A stretch of DNA of 64,000 bases, taken from the NCBI RefSeq assembly GCF_037042905.1, contig NC_087247.1:75996420-76060419 (forward strand), written 5' to 3'. A model generated the notes under the pieces. The model made no database searches. It was not told the DNA's origin and saw only the letters and a list, made by a program, of their open reading frames with translations. Both the position numbers and the translations under genes were made by a program. This DNA comes from Lytechinus pictus (taxonomy: Eukaryota > Echinodermata > Echinoidea > Temnopleuroida > Toxopneustidae). Below, in pieces: positions 56,922-64,000 of this stretch; the first letter of the stretch is position 1, and the number at the start of each line of letters is the position of its first letter.

Positions 56922-57749
56922 CAGCCCCTCCCCAAGTCTGGGCTGTCCTCGGACCAGGTATTAACAACAAAGCATAAACATGAATTTCTTTAAATGTTAT
57001 CTCGCTCTTCCCAAGAATTATAGAAAACATTAAGACATCGTTAAAAGTATACAGGTATATACATTGGCATAGTACATAAAGGGAGTACCGTTCTTACATT
57101 GACAACCAAAACAATCTATATACAGAAATAGATAGAAAGAGCAAACAGAGTTGTATTGAGATCAGAAAATGTCAAGATGAGAATGACATAAGAAAGGTTA
57201 GAAAAGAGGAAAAGGAAAACATGGAAGCAAAAATATAAAGCATACATCAAGGCATAAAACAACATTTTGAATACAAAATCAAATGCATCAGAGTCTTTTA
57301 CTGTTTCTGGCACAAAGTTATAGCGAAAGTTATGTCCAATATCTATTCTGCGGATTGAAGTGCTAGAGGATTTCTTCTTGGGGGTTTCTTCAAGGCGCAT
57401 ATCTAGAACTACTTTTTTTTATCTCGATCTCTCTCTATAAAGACTTCTTTGGAGGCCAAGGCGTTACCCTGTCGTAACAATCAGCGGATGTGCATCCAAC
57501 GCAATTCCTTCGAACTATCTATCTGAAGAACAACATCACATGCCAGGTTACATTCCGACCTTGTTCACACTCCTACTTCCTGTAGAGTATTTTTGCTTCC
57601 TCTCCAGCTGTGCATCCTCCAATAGGACTTCTCCACACTAGGCTTTGAAGCCACCGTTGACCAATCGGGCCGGTCGACTGACTGATGCTCTGCTTCCAAG
57701 ATCTACCTGATCGAAGGTTCTTTTTGTTGGTAACTGCTCATTGCTGATG

Positions 57750-58090
57750 TCAAGTTCCACGGCAACCACCCTTGCCTCTGCAAAGATCCAACCAAGTGCC
57801 CGATGCTCCGTCCTGATCTCCGCCCATAGAAGTTATGTTGCAGCTCCGAAATACTACCATGGCCCATGACTCTTTATGAGCCCCATAGTAGTTGTTCTCT
57901 GCTTTCTGAATGCAGTACCCCACTAGCATAGGATATGACTTGCTCCTTCCCAACATAGGACAGCTCCAGTTCCCTCGTTGCTAGTATCTGCATATCCAAC
58001 AAGTACTTCTCTTCGACGTTCAGAGATCCCCATCTCCACGCTGCACATATCTTGCAAGGAATTTCAGATCCATTCTTCATAGCCACTCGT
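57750..58090 (-). pseudogene. Decayed RNase H fragment
   Basis: Two overlapping minus frames read EQVISYASGVL and QKAENNYYGAHKESWAMVVF. Together they recall the Gypsy RNase H run 'I.YAS..L..AE.NY....E..A.V'. A frameshift separates them. This is the only trace of pol inside this element. Confidence 0.5.
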
Positions 58091-58189
58091 CGTAGGCGCT
58101 ATACATTTACATGTATAGGCGCTATCCACGCTGTCGTCTACACACCGACTCAATAGGCGCTATTCACCCACGTGTATAGGCGCTATCTC

Positions 58190-59150
58190 CGCCACACACA
58201 CCCAAGGCGCCATTCACCAACGTGTGTAGGCGCTATCTCCGCCACACACACCCAGGGCGCTATACACCAACGTGCATAGGCGCTCTCTTCTTGCCTCTCT
58301 CCAGGCACCCTTCCTGGGCGCTATACATTAACGTGCATGGGCGCTACCTCTGCCACACACACTCAGGGCGCTATTCACCAACGTGTGTAGGCCCTATCTC
58401 CGCCACACACACCCAGGGCGCTATTCACCAACGTGTGTAGGCACTATCTCCGCCACACACATCCAGGGCGCTATTCACCAACGTGTGTAGGCACTATCTC
58501 CGCCACACACATCCAGGGCGCTATTCACCAACGTGTGTAGGCCCTATCTCCGCCACACACACCCAGGGCGCTATTCACCAACGTGTGTAGGCACTATCTC
58601 CGCCACACACATCCAGGGCGCTATTCACCAACGTGTGTAGGCACTATCTCCGCCACACACATCCAGGGCGCTATTCACCAACGTGTGTAGGCACTATCTC
58701 CGCCACGCACACCCAGGGCGCTATTCACCAACGTGTGTAGGCACTATCTCCGCCACACACACCCAGGGCGCTATTCACCAACGTGTGTAGGCACTATCTC
58801 CGCCACGCACCCCCAGGGCGCTATTCACCAACGTGTGTAAGCACTATCTCCGCCACACACATCCAGGGCGCTATTCACCAACGTGTGTAGGCACTATCTC
58901 CGCCACACACACCCAGGGCGCTATTCACCAACGTGTGTAGGCCAGGCACTATCTCCGCCACACACATCCAGGGCGCTATTCACCAACGTGTGTAGGCACT
59001 ATCTCCGCCACACACATCCAGTATTTACCAACGTGTGTAGGCACTATCTCCGCCACACACACCCAGGGCGCTATTCACCAACGTGTGTAGGCACTATCTC
59101 CGCCACACACACTCAGGGCGCTATTCACCAACGTGTGTAGGCACTCTCGA
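58190..59150. repeat. 50-bp tandem satellite
   Basis: About 18-19 head-to-tail units of exactly 50 bp marked by GCGCTATTCACCAACGTG and CACTATCTCCGCCACACAC. The first units (58090-58330) are irregular, and units near 58940 and 59022 carry small indels. There are no unique spacers, so this is not a CRISPR array. Short ORFs are repeat translations. Confidence 0.95.
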
Positions 59151-59347
59151 TCTTCTTGCCTCTCTCCAGGCTCCCTTCCTCTGCGCTATCCACGCTGTCG
59201 CCAACACACACACTCCGGGTGTTATTCACCAACGTGCATAGGCGCTCTCTTCTTGCCTCTCTCCAGGCAATCTTCATAGGCGATATACGTGGCGCTCCCT
59301 GTAATACAGGCGCCTAAGTTGTCTGAGCTTCCAATACCACGTTGTTC

Positions 59348-59366
59348 AATCCCACCGCTGCCACCA
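59348..59366 (-). other. Primer binding site, tRNA-Leu type
   Basis: On the minus strand TGGTGGCAGCGGTGGGATT starts one base after the LTR. It is the complement of the animal tRNA-Leu 3' end AATCCCACCGCTGCCACCA over all 19 bases, as I recall that tRNA. Confidence 0.85.
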
Positions 59367-59367
59367 G

Positions 59368-59759
59368 TGTGGCGTAACCGGGCCCTGTCGGGGTAGCGTT
59401 CTGCCGTCTCGCAGTCTCCAGAGCCCGGTCCACGCTTCTCTTCTCTCTTATATCTCTTTTTGGGCAGGTTCGGTCACAAAAGTCTATTGTGCAACGTGGT
59501 ACACTCTCTCGCTCCTCTGAAATACACCAGATCCCCCGCTCACTCACCCTAGATCATGCAAATGAAGCAACTTGGGAGATATTCAGTATACAGTTCAACT
59601 TGATTTATTCGGAGCTTACATCTTACAACCGCACGCCACCGCAGCTCCCAGCGAACTGACGTACTTCTCAAATAATCGCAAAGCATATCACAACTAAAAT
59701 ATCGCCCTCTACGATTAAACTATGAAATACATCTTAAAGGTATAACTCATTATGCTACA
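59368..59759 (-). repeat. 5' LTR (minus orientation) of the tRNA-Leu-primed element
   Basis: 392 bp, with the same ends as the other LTR plus the 38-bp segment carrying AATAAA (minus strand). Confidence 0.85.
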
Positions 59760-60119
59760 GTATCGCTGCGGTCACATTGGGCATGGAGCTTACGATCTGC
59801 CGTGTAGAGTGTTGGTATCGTTTGTGGCGTCTTGCAATATCGTTTCGTTGTGACCGACCCGAACAGTGAAAGTGTGTGTCGTCATACCGATAGCGTTTGC
59901 ATCGATCTAGCAGGAGAGTGTGTCTGGCGCCTGCATCGATCTATCAGAGTCGAGTGAGTGTGTAGTAGCAGTTCCTGTTTGGGCTGTGCTACAGATTCTA
60001 GTGTAGTGTTTGATATCTTTTATATTTTATTTCACGTTTTGTTTGTACGAACAGGGGTAGACTTTACGCTGAGTCCCATTCGTCTATTTTATTCCTATAT
60101 ATTTGCGTTACACGCTGAG

Positions 60120-61200
60120 TTGGTCTAAAGGGAATTATTTCCTGGTTCAAACTATTTTTTACAAAAATATTTTGTGGATTAAAGGGATAAATCTCCCAGT
60201 TTAAAATACTTTGTTGATTGTTTTGTTTGGATTGAAGGGATAAATTTCCCAATTTAGTCACATTTTTACAAAAATGTTTTTGGATTAAAGGGATAAGTCT
60301 CCCAGTTTAGTCCAGCTGTTATAAAATATTTTTTGGCTTTTTACAAAAATATTTTTGGATTAAAGGGATAAGTCTCCCAGTTTAGTCCAGCTGTTATAAA
60401 ATATTTTTTGGCTTTTTACAAAAGTATTTTCTGGATTAAAGGCCGGGATAAGTCTCCCTGTTTAGTCTAGCTGTTATAAAATATTTTTTGGCTTTTTACA
60501 AAAATATTTTTGGATTAAAGGGATAAGTTTCCCTATTAAGTGAAATTTTTACGAAACTATTTTTGGATTAAAGGGATAAGTTTCCCCATTTAGTCTAGTT
60601 ATTGCCAAATTCTTTTGTGACTGTTTTAAAAATATTTTTGGATTAGAGGGATAGGTTTCCCTATCTAGTTGAGTTAATACCAAATTATTTCGTGGCTGTT
60701 TTAAAAATATTGGATTAAATGGATAAGTCTCCCTTTTTAGTCCTACTGTTGGTGTAATATTTTTTAGGCTTAGGGATAAGTGTTTGTATTTATTTTTATG
60801 GTGTGTTTAGACTAAAATTAGATTTACAGGGTTCTGTTATCTTATTGAATTGGATTTTTGAGAACTTATTTTTGGTGTTAAAGAATAGGTCTTTCTTGAT
60901 CACCTACCTTTTTGGTAGTGGGATTTTGTGATTAAAGTGAGAGGTTTCCTTGTTAGGATTAATTCTTGAAGAGCATCTTCACATTAAAGGGACACCTTTT
61001 CAGGATTATTTTTTTACATTGTGAAGCTGTTCCTTAGGTTTTTGAAATTAAAGGGGCACCTTTCCTGGATTGTTTTTTGCATTTAGAAATTAATTGTTGT
61101 TTTTTTAATTAAAGGGACGCCCTTTTGAGATTAATTTTTTTTTTGCATTTAGGGATTGGTTTTTGTGTTCCTGCCATTAAAAGGACACTTTTCTTGGATA
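60120..61200 (+). repeat. Tandem-repeat leader of the tRNA-Ser-primed Gypsy element
   Basis: About eight units of roughly 75 bp (60120-60760) share GGATTAAAGGGATAAGTCTCC and TTTTTACAAAAATATTTT. They are followed by looser units of about 65 bp with ATTAAAGGGACACCTTTT (60985, 61050, 61112, 61176). The region lies between the primer site and gag, so it is transcribed as leader. No long ORF. Confidence 0.75.
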
Positions 61201-61566
61201 ATTTTTTATATCTTTTGGGAATTTTGGTGGGTGTTCGTGCTCTTGCAGGTATACCTTTGGTTTAGGTTGCATTTGCTGTTTGGAAATTGTTTTTTTTATT
61301 TTTTTTACAGGGTTGCTGGAGCAGGTTCTGCAGCTGCTGTGTTTTGGACTTCGTTTTTTTCTTAAGACCGACGAAGAGTTGGTACTTTTTGTGTTAGGCC
61401 GACTTAGTGTTGGTATATTTTTTCTTTGCAGGTTGCAGATTTCTGTTCGTTGGGGTTTTTCCACCCCGGTGGTTCGCCTTTTTGTTTGACGGGGAGTGGG
61501 GTGTTACCCAATTGTGTTTTAAGGTGATTTTGTGTTTTGGAGTTTGTTGTCTTGAGTTAATACATC

Positions 61567-63442
61567 ATGTTGTCGGATAGAGTAAGCCCTTTTGAGGAGG
61601 TTATTGAAGGCCCACTTCCGGTGAACGAGTGTTCATATGAGGAACTCGTGGGCATTCCCGGAGTAAGTCATGCTGTTGGAACGTAAAGGTGGCATTACAA
61701 GAGAGTATTTCAATTCCCTGGTTTCTGTACCGGAGGGGTTTTTGGATCATTTAGATTTTACAACTTTCTGTATGGCACCACAGCATACAGGGTCACCTTA
61801 CACACCTCCAGTGCGAACACCGCCACAGGCTTCGATGGTTCCACCGACACAGCTACTAGCGACTGAGTCACCGCAGAGTTCGATAGCTCAGCCTACGCAG
61901 TTATCTGCTACTCCCTCGCTGCGAATATTACCAGCTCCAGAGGCGCATATGCCTATGGTCGGGTATCCTCGCGTACCTCAGCAACAGGGGCAAGTGGTAC
62001 TGAATCAAGCAGCCCCGCCGCAGAGTGCGCCACCAGCACCGCCACCACAGATGCAAGCAGCCCCACTGGCACAGATGCCAGTGGCCCCGCCACCACATGC
62101 GTTGCCACAGATGTCAGTGGCCCCGCCGCCACATGCGCCGCCACAGATGCCAGCGGTACCACCATTGCAACCAGCAGCGGTCCCATCATACCAGATGGCA
62201 ATGGCGCCGTCATCAAAGGTCCCCTCACCTCGGCATGCACCAACCAATCCGGTGCAAGGGTTATCACCAGCGTTGCAGCCAGCACCGTCTCGGTCATGGG
62301 TGGTCCCACCACATCAGTCCACAATGCATCTGCCACCCCAGAGCCCCACCGCCAGCCAGTCATCGGTGAAGGCATCAATGAATAAGACTACTGGCCGCTC
62401 CAGGCAAATGGGTTCACAGTCATTGATCCACATGGGTTCGCTCCCCAAGACCATTAACTTTGATGGCCGAGGGAGCTGGAGAGGATTTTACCTCAAGTTC
62501 ATGGCCTATGCAGACGAGCTGGGCTGGTCTTCCATTCAGAGGAAATATCAGATGTGGTGGTGCATGAAGGATGTAGGAAGTGATTACTTCTCGCTCCTAA
62601 TGTCGCGTGATAGAGACATGTCCTTTGAAGACCTTGTGAGGAGAATGGAGCGTCGTTTCGGCGCTGATGACCCTCTGGAAATAGCTCAAATGGAGTTCAT
62701 GCTGGCGCATCAGCTGGCTGAGGAAGGAATCATTTAATGGGCCGACCGCGTTGTCAGCCTGGCTACTAAGACCTTTCCTGGGGTTCCCGAATATCAAGTA
62801 CAGAGACAAGGGGTGTTGAAGTTTTGTCAGGGGTGTTCTGATAAGGAAGCTGGTTTGCACGCCCTGAACTTAAGGCCGGACTCGGTGGAGAAGGCTGTGG
62901 ACCACGTTACCTGGTATCTCCATTCAAGGAAAGTGGTCTATGGCCGGCAGAAGAGACCAGATGTCAAGTTGGTCACTTGGCCACCTGAGGCTTGGTCATC
63001 TGAGGATGCGACGATCCAACAGATTGGAGCGCCCCTGCCAGCTAATAAAACCCGATTGGAGAAGAACAACTCAGTTCCTGGCACTTCGAGTAAGATACCT
63101 GTAGAGGGTGAGAGCTTTACCAAGTGGGTTTCCGCGTTGGATAATCGCACACAGGTTTTAGCTGAGAAGGTTTCTAATTGGGATAGGAAGTTCGAGAAAC
63201 TCCAGTCCTCCATGGATAACCTTAATATAAGAATGTCACAAATAGGAAGACGAGGGAGATCGCCGTCCCCTGCGCCTAGGACTGAGGGCTGTTTTAAGTG
63301 TGGGAAGCCGGGACACTTCAGGAAAGACTGTCCTAATAAAGGCCCTGAGGCTTCCGTTTCGGTCCTTAGGAAGGTGGAGGCGTCAAACTCCAGCGAGTCA
63401 GAGGAGGAGAGGGAGGCCACTCCCTGGCTCGAGCATCATTAG
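61567..63442 (+). pseudogene. gag: Damaged gag with HhH-like N-terminus and zinc knuckle
   Basis: The ATG at 61567 opens a frame with YEELVGIPGVSHAV, resembling a helix-hairpin-helix motif. A +1 shift near 61675 moves to the frame of 61670-63442, where EYFNSLVSVPEGFLDHLDF continues the motif. Then come a Pro/Ala/Met-rich region with repeated APPPHAPPQM-like units (about 61950-62200), a capsid-like domain (about 62450-62900) and a coiled region. The CCHC knuckle CFKCGKPGHFRKDC lies near 63294-63335, and an acidic tail ends at 63442. A TAA at 62735-62737 interrupts the capsid. Both breaks could be mutations; neither sits at an obvious slip site. Confidence 0.7.
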
Positions 63443-64000
63443 GCCACTCAAGTATAGACAATCCTGAGGAAGGTGACACTGGTCTTCCTGAGTTCATGCG
63501 GGTTCTTGCGGACTACATGGACGAACTAGAGCTGGAAGATCGGGAACTGCCACCCTCAGAGGAAGAACTGGAGTTAGAATCTTCACAGGAGGTAGTAGTC
63601 TGTCAGCTTAGATCGTCGACGCTGAGTGAGGAGGTGATGGCAGACATTAGTGCACTAGATGCAGCGGGGAGTTCCGCAGCAGAAGTGACTGCCAACTCAG
63701 GTCGGTCGATGGAGCTGTTGAACGCTACTCCAACCGTAGATTGTGACGTGCACCTGCAGGAAGTGGCATTTGGTCCAGTGCAGATTCGGACGGGACGAAG
63801 TTTCTCAGAGAAAACATGCACTGCTCCAATAGCTGACGAGATGCATTTGGGTGTAGATTTTCCCCAGAGGTATTGGAATATAACATCCTCACTAGTAGCA
63901 AGAAACTGCTAAGGAGAGAAAGAATACTGAGGGAAGTCGGAGATGGTCAGAGTCAAGGGCGAGTAGCCCAAATTAGCATTTCACACCAGACCACCATCTC
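63443..64000 (+). pseudogene. Start of the protease/pol frame, broken and cut by the window end
   Basis: A -1 frame relative to gag is open to 63912 and ends with EMHLGVDFPQRYWNI, like the 'LG.DFL..Y' segment of a retropepsin. The next frame stays open to the window end (SSKKLLRRERILREVG). I found no D-S/T-G motif upstream, so the catalytic part may be missing. Confidence 0.45.

Larger units (their letters stand above)
56568..59759 (-). mobile_element. tRNA-Leu-primed LTR element with satellite interior
   Basis: Two LTRs, 56568-56921 and 59368-59759, start TGTGGCGTAACCG and end TTATGCTACA on the plus strand. On the minus strand the right LTR is the 5' one: next to it is the primer site, and next to the left LTR is a purine tract (minus strand of 56922-56937, GGGGAGGGG). 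GTAT flanks both ends (56564-56567, 59760-59763). The interior has only a decayed RNase H fragment and a 50-bp satellite, so the element depends on others for movement. Confidence 0.85.
55950..64000 (+). mobile_element. Gypsy-like element, 5' part, continuing past the window
   Basis: A short 5' LTR is followed by a tRNA-Ser-type primer site, a long leader with tandem repeats, a damaged gag and the start of the protease region, all on the plus strand. The leader is interrupted by a separate LTR element (56568-59759). The remaining pol and 3' LTR would lie beyond 64000. Confidence 0.65.

Noticed and set aside
58190-59150. Regular 50-bp repeats resembling a CRISPR array
   Set aside because: Units are directly adjacent with no unique spacers, in a eukaryotic LTR element; no cas genes.
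61953-62378. 141-codon minus ORF opposite gag
   Set aside because: Mirror of the Pro/Ala-rich gag repeat; no support of its own.

Overview
The window looks like invertebrate nuclear DNA from a marine deuterostome, most likely an echinoderm. That assignment is an inference from the kinds of repeat present, not from a host marker gene. The features are AT-rich non-coding sequence, GT-AG introns, many short foldback DNA transposons, Ty3/Gypsy and RNase-H-bearing LINE remnants, and long inverted repeats built from minisatellites. Almost everything recognisable is mobile DNA inserted into other mobile DNA.

Layout. 1-7.2 kb: dispersed repeats, a candidate orphan exon (1575-1760), two MITEs with clear inverted ends (2152-2849, 2876-3477), a decayed LINE (4040-4440) and a TGACGTCA-rich satellite (6585-7180). 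7385-18464: a complete, very young Ty3/Gypsy element with near-identical 1813-bp LTRs, an initiator-tRNA-Met-like primer site, gag, a CCCAAAC slip site, full pol and a purine tract. It sits four codons before the stop codon of a LINE whose 3' end resumes at 18465.

19.68-43.23 kb: the most striking object. Two long arms of a 21-bp minisatellite lie in opposite orientation, end in the same terminus (AGGTCCGTGAAGTTAG) and are flanked by a perfect 9-bp direct repeat (ACCACCGCA). This is the signature of a giant foldback-type or Mutator-like transposon of about 23.5 kb. Just inside its left arm is a second unit (20991-35534, 14.5 kb) bounded by TTAA, with about 200-bp diverged inverted ends and palindromic GTACCGCGGTAC arrays at both ends. 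That unit carries a spliced plus-strand gene whose last exon resembles the end of a BEN domain. Its splice sites and phases fit across six exons, but exon 1 has a 10-nt insertion and the exon expected to hold the BEN core is not visible. Its introns hold further MITEs and a 2.7-kb TIR element. From 35.5 to 40.4 kb there are GC-rich motif repeats and more foldback elements.

43.5-45.6 kb is GATA/GAGA microsatellite with an inserted 3' tail. 45.85-50.15 kb is a defective LTR element (gag-protease ORF whose catalytic Asp is Val, no RT), inserted in a LINE with RNase H (50.15-50.96). 50.96-55.94 kb is a broken minus-strand Gypsy element whose gag is split by a MITE. 55.95-64.0 kb is the 5' part of another Gypsy element (tRNA-Ser-type primer site, repeat-filled leader, damaged gag with a helix-hairpin-helix-like start), interrupted by a tRNA-Leu-primed minus-strand LTR element (56568-59759) that holds a 50-bp satellite.

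No intact host gene can be defended. The only apparently functional coding system is the Gypsy element at 7.4-18.5 kb. All homology calls are by eye.
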